From: Microbacterium hydrocarbonoxydans
Lineage (GTDB): Bacteria; Actinomycetota; Actinomycetes; Actinomycetales; Microbacteriaceae
Direction of reading: 5' to 3'
Length of the DNA stretch: 64,000 nt
NCBI RefSeq assembly: GCF_023715885.1
Contig: NZ_JAMBOY010000006.1
Coordinates: 1 to 64,000 of the forward strand
The notes under the pieces were generated by a model that saw only the letters and a program-made list of their open reading frames with translations, had not been told where the DNA came from and ran no database searches. Positions 57,376 through 64,000 of the stretch are shown here, one piece after another. How positions within the stretch are numbered: position 1 is the first letter of the stretch; each line of letters begins with the position of its first letter. A program made the translations under genes and the position numbers.

Positions 57376-58374
57376 TCAGTCGATCGTGACGTAGTCGGGG
57401 CCGGAGTAGTGGCCGGTGGTGAGCTTCTGCCTCTGCAGCAGCACGTCGTTGAGCAGGCTCGACGCACCGAAGCGGAACAGGTGCGGCTGCAGCCACTCCT
57501 CCCCCACGGTCTCGGCGACGGTGACCAGGTACTTCACCGCGTCCTTCGACGCGCGGATGCCGCCGGCCGGCTTCACGCCGATGCGCTGCCCGGTGCCGCG
57601 GTACCAGTCGCGGACGGTCTCGAGCATGAGAAGCGTGGTCGGCAGGGTGGCCGCGGGCTGCACCTTGCCGGTCGACGTCTTGATGAAGTCGCCTCCGGCC
57701 AGGATGCTGAGCCACGACGCCCGCTTGATGTTGTCATAGGTGTTCAGCTCTCCCGTCTCGAGGATCACCTTGAGCGATGCGTAGGAGCCGTCAGCGCGGC
57801 GGCAGGCTTCCTTGACCTGCGCGATCTGGTCGAAGACGAGACCGTAACGGCCGGCCAGGAATGCGCCGCGGTCGATGACCATGTCGATCTCGTCGGCGCC
57901 GGCGGCCACGGCCTCGGCGGTGTCGGCCAGCTTGATGGCGAGCGACGAACGCCCGCTCGGGAAGGCCGTGGCGACGGCGGCGACGGAGATCAGGCCGTCG
58001 TCAGGGTCGCCGTGCATCGCTCCCAGCGCGTCGACGGCGTCCGGCACCATGTCTCCGTACACGCACACGGCGGCGACCTTCGGGGTGGTCTGGTCCGCGG
58101 CATCCGGGTTCTTGGCCTTCGCCACCAGCGACCGCACCTTGCCGGGCGTGTCAGCGCCCTCGAGCGTGGTGAGGTCGATCAGCCTGATGATCGTGTCGAG
58201 CGCCCATGCCTTCGAGGTCGTCTTGATCGACCGCGTCCCGAGTCCCGCTGCGCGCTGTTCGAGCCCGACGGCGACGCCGGGGAGTCCGTGCAGGAAGCGG
58301 CGGAGCGTCGCGTCGTCGGGTTCTCCGCCGAGCACGTCCACCGCCGATCTGCGGCTGAGTTCTTGGGTCGTCAT
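57376..58374 (-). CDS. deoC: Deoxyribose-phosphate aldolase
   Basis: A 332-residue class I aldolase. The Schiff-base lysine K232 is in DFIKTSTGKV; a second active-site lysine K268 is in VKPAGGIR. It splits deoxyribose 5-phosphate to glyceraldehyde 3-phosphate and acetaldehyde. Slightly longer than E. coli DeoC, with an N-terminal extension. ATGA overlap with the regulator upstream. Confidence 0.95.
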   Translation of the reverse strand: MTTQELSRRSAVDVLGGEPDDATLRRFLHGLPGVAVGLEQRAAGLGTRSIKTTSKAWALDTIIRLIDLTTLEGADTPGKVRSLVAKAKNPDAADQTTPKVAAVCVYGDMVPDAVDALGAMHGDPDDGLISVAAVATAFPSGRSSLAIKLADTAEAVAAGADEIDMVIDRGAFLAGRYGLVFDQIAQVKEACRRADGSYASLKVILETGELNTYDNIKRASWLSILAGGDFIKTSTGKVQPAATLPTTLLMLETVRDWYRGTGQRIGVKPAGGIRASKDAVKYLVTVAETVGEEWLQPHLFRFGASSLLNDVLLQRQKLTTGHYSGPDYVTID

Positions 58375-59306
58375 CGTTCCTCCAACAATGCTCGTGCTGT
58401 GGTCTCGTCTGTCACCAGGACGCTGCACAGGCCGTTGGCCACGACCGTGCGCGCGATGTCGTGCTTGGCCTCGCCCGCGGTGACGAAGATGGCTCGCTCC
58501 GCCTCGCGTAGCCGTGCGAGGTCGACGCCGACCGTGCGCGAGTCGAGCTGCGGGTCGACGATGTTGCCGTCGGCGTCGATGTAGCGCCCGAGCAGGTCGC
58601 CGACGGCGCCGCGGCGGGCGAGCTCCTCGACGTCGGATGCCGTCAGGTAGCCGTTCTCGACGTGCGCGGAGCTGGCGTCGCACGGACCGGCGGTGAAGAG
58701 GAACGCCTGAGCCTGGCCGGCCTCCTCGAGCACGGTGGCGACGGTGCGGTCTGCTTCGATGGCCTGCTTCGTCTCGACGCGCTCGAGGATCGCGGGGCTC
58801 GGAAGCAGCGACACGTGCCCTGAGGCGCGCTGCGCGATCGTGACCGCGAGTCCGGCAGCGCCCCCGGAACGCCGGTTGAGGCTGACTCCCCCGTTGAGCT
58901 GCACGACCGTGACGCCGGTCGCCCAGCCGTCGGGCAGGGCCTCCGCGACCGCGCGGAGTGTGCGCCCCCAGCTCACGCCGAGCGTGCGGGGCACGGGGCG
59001 CATGGCGCTGAGGTAGTCGGCGGCGGCCTGCGCTACGCGCTCCAGGGTGCCGTCATCGCCGTCGGGTGCCGGGACGACGACGGCCGCGGACAGACCGTAC
59101 CGCTCGACGAGGTCGCGCTCGAGACCGAGGCGACGGGCGCGCGGGTGGATGATCTCGATACGGACGATACCGCGCTCGCGCGCCTGCGTGAGCAGACGTC
59201 CGACCTTCCACCGGGAGAGCTTGAGGAGGGCGCCGATCTCGTCCTGCGTCTTGTCCTCGTCGTAGTACAGCTCGGCGACTCGCACCATGATCAGTTCATC
59301 TTCCAC
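58371..59306 (-). CDS. SorC/DeoR-type sugar-binding regulator
   Basis: A 311-residue regulator: N-terminal helix-turn-helix (KTQDEIGALLKLSRWKVGRL) and a sugar-isomerase-like SorC effector domain (TLGVSWGRTLRAVAEALP and CDASSAHVENGYLT). The GTG start at 59306 has AAGGAGG upstream. Position first in the operon suggests it responds to deoxyribose 5-phosphate and controls deoC. Confidence 0.9.
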   Translation of the reverse strand: MEDELIMVRVAELYYDEDKTQDEIGALLKLSRWKVGRLLTQARERGIVRIEIIHPRARRLGLERDLVERYGLSAAVVVPAPDGDDGTLERVAQAAADYLSAMRPVPRTLGVSWGRTLRAVAEALPDGWATGVTVVQLNGGVSLNRRSGGAAGLAVTIAQRASGHVSLLPSPAILERVETKQAIEADRTVATVLEEAGQAQAFLFTAGPCDASSAHVENGYLTASDVEELARRGAVGDLLGRYIDADGNIVDPQLDSRTVGVDLARLREAERAIFVTAGEAKHDIARTVVANGLCSVLVTDETTARALLEER

Positions 59307-59407
59307 GGCATCCTCCTTCCCCGTCCAGGGTACGTCGGAATCACCGTTCGCGCATCCGCGTGCTCATATGAGCAGAAGTGTCGCACCGCTCCGCGCATCC
59401 GCAGGAA

Positions 59408-59446
59408 CGAGAAGAGGACGCCGGCCCGTGGGCCGACGTCCTCTCG
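59408..59446. terminator. Terminator between clpP and the SorC-type regulator gene
   Basis: CGAGAAGAGGACGCCGGCCC pairs imperfectly with GGGCCGACGTCCTCTCG. It follows the minus-strand clpP gene (stop at 59460) and precedes the deo operon promoter. Confidence 0.65.
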
Positions 59447-59459
59447 TGGACGACCGTGG

Positions 59460-60101
59460 TCAGGCGCGCTTGCGCGAACTGAGCACCTGGTCGACGATGC
59501 CGTACTCGTGAGCCTCGGCAGCCGACAGGATCTTGTCGCGGTCGATGTCACGGTTGACCTGCTCGACCGGCTTGCCGGTGTGGCGGGCCATGGTCTCCTC
59601 GAGCCAGGTGCGCATGCGAAGGATCTCCGCCGCCTGGATCTCGATGTCGGAGGCCTGTCCGTGGCCGGCCTCGCCCATCGCCGGCTGGTGCATGAGCACG
59701 CGGGCGTTGGGCAGCGCGAGGCGCTTACCAGGAGCGCCCGCCGCGAGAAGCACGGATGCCGCGGACGCGGCCTGGCCGAGCACGACCGTCTGGATCTGCG
59801 GCGCGACGTACTGCATGGTGTCGTAGATCGCGGTCATGGCCGTGAACGAGCCACCGGGCGAGTTGATGTACATGGTGATGTCGCGCTCGGCGTCCTGGCT
59901 CTCGAGCACGAGCAGCTGCGCCATGACGTCGTCGGCCGACGCGTCGTCGACCTGTACGCCCAGGAAGATCACACGGTCTTCGAACAGCTTGTTGTACGGG
60001 TCCTGACGCTTGAAGCCGTAGGCCGTGCGCTCCTCGAACTGCGGCAGGACGTAGCGGCTGGAAGGCAGGTCACCGGCGGAGCGGAAGGTGGGTGTGTACA
60101 T
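59460..60101 (-). CDS. clpP: ATP-dependent Clp protease proteolytic subunit
   Basis: A 213-residue subunit. Ser113 in GQAASAAS and His138 in MHQP belong to the Ser-His-Asp triad. It starts at ATG 60101, matching the family. It is the second of two adjacent clpP genes (ClpP2-like); actinobacterial proteases often assemble from both. Confidence 0.95.
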   Translation of the reverse strand: MYTPTFRSAGDLPSSRYVLPQFEERTAYGFKRQDPYNKLFEDRVIFLGVQVDDASADDVMAQLLVLESQDAERDITMYINSPGGSFTAMTAIYDTMQYVAPQIQTVVLGQAASAASVLLAAGAPGKRLALPNARVLMHQPAMGEAGHGQASDIEIQAAEILRMRTWLEETMARHTGKPVEQVNRDIDRDKILSAAEAHEYGIVDQVLSSRKRA

Positions 60102-60120
60102 GAAGATTCCTCTCGCTCTC

Positions 60121-60711
60121 TCAGTTGGCGTCCGTGCCGCCGCCGCCGACGACGTCGGTGGCGGACTCGCGGATGTGGTCGACGAAGCCGTACTCGAGGG
60201 CCTCATCGGCGGTGAACCAGCGGTCGCGGTCACCGTCTTCGTTGATCTGCTCGACCGACTTGCCGGTCTGCGCGGCGGTGATCTCGGCCAGGCGGTTCTT
60301 CATCGAGACGATGAGCTGGGCCTGGGTCTGGATGTCGCTCGACGTGCCGCCGAAGCCACCGTGCGGCTGGTGCAGGAGCACGCGGGCGTTCGGGGTGATG
60401 TAGCGCTTGCCCTTGGTGCCGGCGGTCAGCAGGAGCTGACCCATCGACGCGGCCATTCCGATGCCGACCGTGACGATGTCGTTCGGCACGAACTGCATCG
60501 TGTCGTAGATCGCCATTCCCGCGGTGATGGAGCCGCCGGGCGAGTTGATGTAGAGGTAGATGTCCTTTTCCGAGTCCTCTGCGGCGAGAAGTAGGATCTT
60601 CGCGCAGATCTCGTTGGCGTTCTCGTCACGCACCTCTGATCCCAGCCAGATGATGCGGTCCTTCAACAGCCTGTCGAAGACGCTCGTCGCGAGGAGGGGT
60701 TCTGCAGCCAT
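60121..60711 (-). CDS. clpP: ATP-dependent Clp protease proteolytic subunit (first copy)
   Basis: A 196-residue subunit with Ser89 in GMAASMGQ and His114 in LHQPHGG. It lies 19 nt upstream of the second clpP, so a mixed ClpP1P2 complex is likely. Glycine-rich tail ([11 protein letters not shown]). Both would be loaded by ClpX or ClpC. Confidence 0.95.
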   Translation of the reverse strand: MAAEPLLATSVFDRLLKDRIIWLGSEVRDENANEICAKILLLAAEDSEKDIYLYINSPGGSITAGMAIYDTMQFVPNDIVTVGIGMAASMGQLLLTAGTKGKRYITPNARVLLHQPHGGFGGTSSDIQTQAQLIVSMKNRLAEITAAQTGKSVEQINEDGDRDRWFTADEALEYGFVDHIRESATDVVGGGGTDAN

Positions 60712-60792
60712 GTCAGCTCCTGATTCCGTGTTTCAGTGATTCGAATCTACCGGCGACAACACGGCGCCCAGGCCGTGTTCGCCGTCGGCATA

Positions 60793-61287
60793 TCAGGTGT
60801 CGAGATCCGCGATCTCATGGGCATAGGCCGTCATCGACCGGTGGTACCGCGGCAGGTGCGCCACCAGCGCGAGCAGCGCCACAGACAGCCCGGTAGCGGG
60901 CTTGCCACCACTGGCCAGGACGAGCGCGTGCACCGTCGCGACCGCGTCGCGATACGGGCTGTCTGCCGAGCGCTCCTCCTCGGCCGTGATGACCTCGAGC
61001 GCCTCGTCGTACCGGCCGAGGTTGCGCAGTGAGCTCGCGAGCTGGATCACGCACTGCGGACGGTGCTCCTCGTCCAGCCCGAGCTCGAGGGCCCGCCGGT
61101 ACAGGGCGACCGCTTCCGCGGGGCGGCCGGCGGAGTCGCGCGCGCCGGCGCGCTCGAACTCCGCTCGGGCGTCATCGCTCCCCCGCTCCGCGGCGAGGGC
61201 GTCGATCCGGGCGATGGTGTCGTCGCCGACCTCCTCGCCGGATGCCTCGGCCCACACCTCGTCGATCCGCTCATCCCAGCTCTTCAT
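60793..61287 (-). CDS. TPR-containing hypothetical protein
   Basis: A 164-residue helical protein with tetratricopeptide-like repeats (DSAGRPAEAVALYRRALELG, QLASSLRNLGRYDEALEVIT). The C-terminal part is also helical. No enzyme motif. Lies between clpP and tig on the same strand. Confidence 0.8.
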   Translation of the reverse strand: MKSWDERIDEVWAEASGEEVGDDTIARIDALAAERGSDDARAEFERAGARDSAGRPAEAVALYRRALELGLDEEHRPQCVIQLASSLRNLGRYDEALEVITAEEERSADSPYRDAVATVHALVLASGGKPATGLSVALLALVAHLPRYHRSMTAYAHEIADLDT

Positions 61288-61317
61288 GTCTCCTCCTCGG
61301 AAGGTCGTGTGTGACGA

Positions 61318-61351
61318 GAAAGGGGCGGATGCCGCAGCATCCGCCCCTTTC
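61318..61351 (-). terminator. Intrinsic terminator downstream of tig
   Basis: GAAAGGGGCGGATGC and GCATCCGCCCCTTTC form 15 pairs around a CGCA loop, just after the tig stop (61366) in the minus direction. Flanking AT is short; efficient termination is likely. Confidence 0.8.
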
Positions 61352-61365
61352 GAGATCGCGATCGA

Positions 61366-62835
61366 TCACTCGCCCTTGTCGGCAGCCTTCTTGGCCGGAG
61401 CCTTCTTGGCGGCGGGCTTCTTGGCCGGCTTCTCGTCGGCCTCGGCGTCGTCGTCCTTCTTGGCGGCCTTCTTCGCGGGAGCCTTCTTGGCCGGAGCCTT
61501 CTTGGCCGGCTTCTCGTCGGCGGCCTCGGCTGCCTCGGCCTCGTCAGCGGCGTCGTCGTCGGTCACGATGAAGTCGGACAGGTCGACGGCCTTGCCGTTG
61601 GTGTCGACGACCTTCACCTTGCCGAGCGCGATCGCGAGGGCCTTGTTGCGCGCGACCTCGCCGACGAGGGCGGGGAGCTGGTTCGACGACTGCAGCGCCT
61701 CGACGAACTCCTGCGGAGCCATGCCGTACTGGGCGGCCGACTGGATGAGGTACTGCGAGAGCTCCTCCTGCGAGACCTGCACGTCGGCCTGCTCGGCGAT
61801 CGTGTCGAGCAGCACCTGCGTGCGGAACTGCTTCTCGCTCGCCTCGGTGACCTCGGCGCGGTGCACGTCGTCCTCGAGACGCCCCTCGCCCTCGAGGTGG
61901 TTGTGCACCTCGTCCTCGATGAGCTGCGGCGGCACGGGGATCTCGATCTGCTCGAGCAGCGTCTCGACGAGCTTGTCGCGGGCGGCGGAGCCCTGCGTGA
62001 AGACGCCCTGCTGTGAGACGCGCTCGGCGAGGCTCTCACGGAGTTCGGCGATCGTGTCGAACTCGCTCGCGATCTGCGCGAAGTCGTCGTCGGCCTCGGG
62101 GAGCTCACGCTCCTTGACCGCCTTGACCGACACGGCGACCTCGGCCTCGGAGCCGGCGTGGTCGCCGCCGACGAGGGTCGAGCGGAACGTGGTGTCCTCA
62201 CCGGCGGTCAGCGACTCGATCGCGTCGTCGATGCCCTCGAGCAGCTCGCCGGAGCCGACCTCGTACGAGACGCCCTCGGCGCGGTCGATCTCGGCGCCGT
62301 CGATCGTGGCGACCAGGTCGAGCTCGACGAAGTCGCCCTTCGCTGCGGGGCGGTCGACGGGGACGAGCGTGCCGAAGCGTGCGCGCATGTTCTCGAGCTC
62401 GGCGTCGAGCGCCGCGTCGTCCGCCTCGACGGCGTCGACGGTCAGCGTGATGCCCGCGTAGTCGGGGAGCTCGATGTCGGGGCGCACGTCCACCTCGATG
62501 TCGACGAGCAGGTCGCCCGAGAAGTCCTTCTCGCTCGGCCACTCGATGATCTCGGCCGACGGACGGCCGACGACGCGGAGCTTGTGCTCGGTGGTCGCGT
62601 CGCGGAAGAAGCGATCGAGGCCCTCGTTCACGGCGTGCTCGATGACGGCGCCGCGGCCGATGCGCTGATCGATGATCGGGGCGGGAACCTTGCCCTTGCG
62701 GAAGCCGGGGATCTGGACGTCCTGCGCGATGTGCTCGTAGGCGTGCGAGATGCTGGGCTTGAGGTCTTCGGGGGTGACCGTGATGCTGAGCTTGACCCGG
62801 GTCGGGGTCAGCTTCTCGACGGTGCTGTTCGCCAT
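61366..62835 (-). CDS. tig: Trigger factor
   Basis: A 489-residue chaperone. N-terminal ribosome-binding segment [19 protein letters not shown] (signature GFRxGxxP), middle FKBP-like domain, and a C-terminal Lys/Ala-rich disordered tail ([20 protein letters not shown]). The tail is the source of short tandem DNA repeats in the gene. tRNA-Pro lies upstream. Confidence 0.96.
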   Translation of the reverse strand: MANSTVEKLTPTRVKLSITVTPEDLKPSISHAYEHIAQDVQIPGFRKGKVPAPIIDQRIGRGAVIEHAVNEGLDRFFRDATTEHKLRVVGRPSAEIIEWPSEKDFSGDLLVDIEVDVRPDIELPDYAGITLTVDAVEADDAALDAELENMRARFGTLVPVDRPAAKGDFVELDLVATIDGAEIDRAEGVSYEVGSGELLEGIDDAIESLTAGEDTTFRSTLVGGDHAGSEAEVAVSVKAVKERELPEADDDFAQIASEFDTIAELRESLAERVSQQGVFTQGSAARDKLVETLLEQIEIPVPPQLIEDEVHNHLEGEGRLEDDVHRAEVTEASEKQFRTQVLLDTIAEQADVQVSQEELSQYLIQSAAQYGMAPQEFVEALQSSNQLPALVGEVARNKALAIALGKVKVVDTNGKAVDLSDFIVTDDDAADEAEAAEAADEKPAKKAPAKKAPAKKAAKKDDDAEADEKPAKKPAAKKAPAKKAADKGE

Positions 62836-62898
62836 GCTGGTGTGTTCTCCTTGTGATTTCCGCGCTGAATCGCGGCTGCCAGGCTTTGTCGAGCCGTG

Positions 62899-62972
62899 TC
62901 GGGGCGACAGGAGTTGAACCTGCGACCTCCCGCTCCCAAAGCGGGCGCTCTACCAAACTGAGCTACGCCCCG
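62899..62972 (-). tRNA. tRNA-Pro (anticodon TGG)
   Basis: A 74-nt cloverleaf on the minus strand: acceptor CGGGGCG/CGCCCCG with discriminator A, D arm TAGCTCAGTTTGGTAGAGC, anticodon loop TTTGGGA (anticodon TGG) on the stem CCCGC/GCGGG, and T arm GGTTCAACTCC. No encoded CCA. Confidence 0.95.
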
Positions 62973-63093
62973 GGGAATCCGCACGCAGATTCAGCCCCAT
63001 CGAGTCTAACGGACGGGAGCACCCTCGACCGTCCGCTATGATCGAACAGTCGGTGCACGTCACCGATCGGTCCCGGAGCACGACGACGGGTCC

Positions 63094-63164
63094 GGGGGTG
63101 TAGCTCAATGGTAGAGTCTCAGTCTTCCAAACTGATTGCGCGGGTTCGATTCCCGTCACCCCCT
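63094..63164 (+). tRNA. tRNA-Gly (anticodon TCC)
   Basis: A 71-nt cloverleaf: acceptor GGGGGTG/CACCCCC with discriminator T, D arm TAGCTCAATGGTAGAG, anticodon loop CTTCCAA (anticodon TCC) on TCAGT/ACTGA, T arm GGTTCGATTCC. No encoded CCA. Transcribed divergently from tRNA-Pro. Confidence 0.95.
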
Positions 63165-63170
63165 CACTTC

Positions 63171-63200
63171 GAAGGCCTCCGCAGAGATGCGGAGGCCTTC
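63171..63200 (+). terminator. Terminator of tRNA-Gly
   Basis: GAAGGCCTCCGCA and TGCGGAGGCCTTC form 13 pairs around a GAGA loop, followed by TTGCTTTTG. It lies 6 nt beyond the tRNA end. Confidence 0.85.
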
Positions 63201-63278
63201 TTGCTTTTGTTCCCTACCCGTGCGTGTTTCTCTGGCAGAGTCGATGTACGCCGCATCCCTCACCGGAGGTCCCACCGC

Positions 63279-64000
63279 ATGACAGCCCCCCTCGGCAGCC
63301 CTGTCTCTCCGTGGGGCGGTCATGAGCTCCCCCAGCACATCGTGGGCGCCTCGCCGACGCGGGCACCGCGAAAGCGCCGTCCTGGGCTCTGGATCGGCCT
63401 GGCGGTCGGTGTCGTCGCGATCGGTGCTGTCGCGGCCCTGCAGACGACCGCGAATCTCGGCTACGACGACGCGGCGGCGAACTTCGAGTCCGCTCGCGAC
63501 AGCGCTCAGGTCTCTGTCGCGAACCTGCAGCAGTCCAGCGATGCGCTGACGGCCACCTCCGAGATCGCGAACCAATTGCTGCAGAGCGACACCGGCGTGC
63601 TGACCGACCCCGCGGCGAAGGAATCGCTCGGTGCGGCTGTCACCGAGGCGGGCGACCTCGCCTCCGCCGCATCGGACCACGCCACGGTCTCGCTCCCGGA
63701 TGCCGAACCGAAGCCGACCTTCTTCTGGGAGCTCTTCGGCGAGGCCGACGAGCTCGACCAGGACGCCGCCGACCTCGATCAGCTCGTCGGCGAGCTGGAT
63801 GCCGAGGTGCCGGACCTCGCCGACGCCGGGGCCGCCGTGGAGGAGACCGGACTCGGATTTCTCGGCTCCGCTGCCACCGCGGCAGCCGCTTTCGAGGCCG
63901 CGCACATCTCCGCGAAGAACCTCGACGTCATCGCGCTCCGGGACGCCGCCTCCGACGCCTCCGCCACCTCTGCCCTGGACGACCTCACCGTGGCCACCTT
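63279..64000 (+). CDS. Membrane-anchored coiled-coil hypothetical protein (cut by window end)
   Basis: An open frame from ATG 63279 (GGAGGT upstream) runs to the window edge, at least 240 residues. A proline-rich start leads to a membrane helix (residues ~42-58, GLWIGLAVGVVAIGAVAALQ), then an Ala/Asp-rich extracellular region with helical heptads (NFESARDSAQVSVANLQQSS). N-terminus inside, bulk outside is predicted. The end lies outside the window. I do not recognise the family. Confidence 0.75.
   Translation, partial: MTAPLGSPVSPWGGHELPQHIVGASPTRAPRKRRPGLWIGLAVGVVAIGAVAALQTTANLGYDDAAANFESARDSAQVSVANLQQSSDALTATSEIANQLLQSDTGVLTDPAAKESLGAAVTEAGDLASAASDHATVSLPDAEPKPTFFWELFGEADELDQDAADLDQLVGELDAEVPDLADAGAAVEETGLGFLGSAATAAAAFEAAHISAKNLDVIALRDAASDASATSALDDLTVAT

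Noticed and set aside
61366..61560. Short tandem repeats that could suggest a CRISPR-like or satellite array
   Set aside because: They encode the Lys/Ala-rich tail of trigger factor in frame; unit lengths follow codons.
63900..63913. Third match to the GCGCACATCTCCGC repeat
   Set aside because: It lies in frame in a coding region (A-H-I-S-A); a 14-mer match by chance is plausible in GC-rich DNA of this length.

Overview
The window is high-GC DNA with dense, mostly head-to-tail genes that often overlap by 4 nt (ATGA or GTGA). Gene content and order point to an actinobacterium of the family Microbacteriaceae, most likely Microbacterium. The signs are rplU-rpmA-obgE-proB-proA-nadD-rsfS, folC-DUF4233-ndk, an ileS gene behind an actinobacterial T-box leader, an RNase E/G with a long acidic N-terminal extension, and tig-clpP-clpP-clpX nearby. 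The genus is an inference from style and content, not from a database search.

Layout: (1) 1-4.1 kb is an accessory island. It holds the start of an IS481-like transposase running off the left edge, insertion-sequence debris, a translationally coupled DUF5343-like/Swt1-like HEPN gene pair, an unknown protein, a HigB/HigA-type toxin-antitoxin pair and a small helix-turn-helix gene that looks like a recombinase remnant. A perfect 24-bp palindrome marks the right border. (2) 4.1-9.0 kb carries a coupled run (glycosyltransferase, exo/endonuclease-phosphatase, membrane protein, deaminase), a stress-type flavin protein and an AI-2E-type permease. (3) 9.0-18.7 kb is a peptide or amide uptake and hydrolysis locus: a tandem-domain Lrp/AsnC regulator, an alpha/beta hydrolase, a creatinase-like M24 protein lacking three usual metal ligands, a Dpp-type transporter, an M19 dipeptidase and a divergent fused DppD-DppF ATPase. 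(4) 18.8-29.5 kb is housekeeping: SDR, rsfS, nadD, proA, proB, obgE, rpmA, rplU and RNase E/G. (5) 29.8-36.3 kb has a VKOR-type redox protein, ndk, DUF4233, folC and ileS with its T-box. (6) 36.4-43.1 kb has a DUF559 nuclease-like gene, a pentapeptide-repeat protein and a second Dpp/Opp-type ABC transporter. (7) 43.2-54.8 kb holds valS, a winged-helix regulator with phased repeats over its promoter, threonine catabolism (tdh-kbl) with a divergent LysR gene, an M3 peptidase, peptidase E, a Nudix protein and clpX. (8) 55.1-59.3 kb is a deoxyribose/deoxynucleoside operon: SorC-type regulator, deoC, a full aldehyde dehydrogenase and a half-length one without a catalytic cysteine. (9) 59.4-64 kb has two clpP genes, a TPR protein, trigger factor, divergent tRNA-Pro(TGG) and tRNA-Gly(TCC), and a truncated membrane-anchored protein.

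The least explained parts are the DUF5343-HEPN pair in the mobile island, the creatinase-like M24 protein inside the peptide-transport operon, the half-length aldehyde dehydrogenase, and several regulatory DNA structures (phased 14-bp repeats at 46.97-47.03 kb, a TGTTTC/GAAACA palindrome at 17.04 kb, long inverted repeats). No CRISPR array, rRNA or prophage block was seen.
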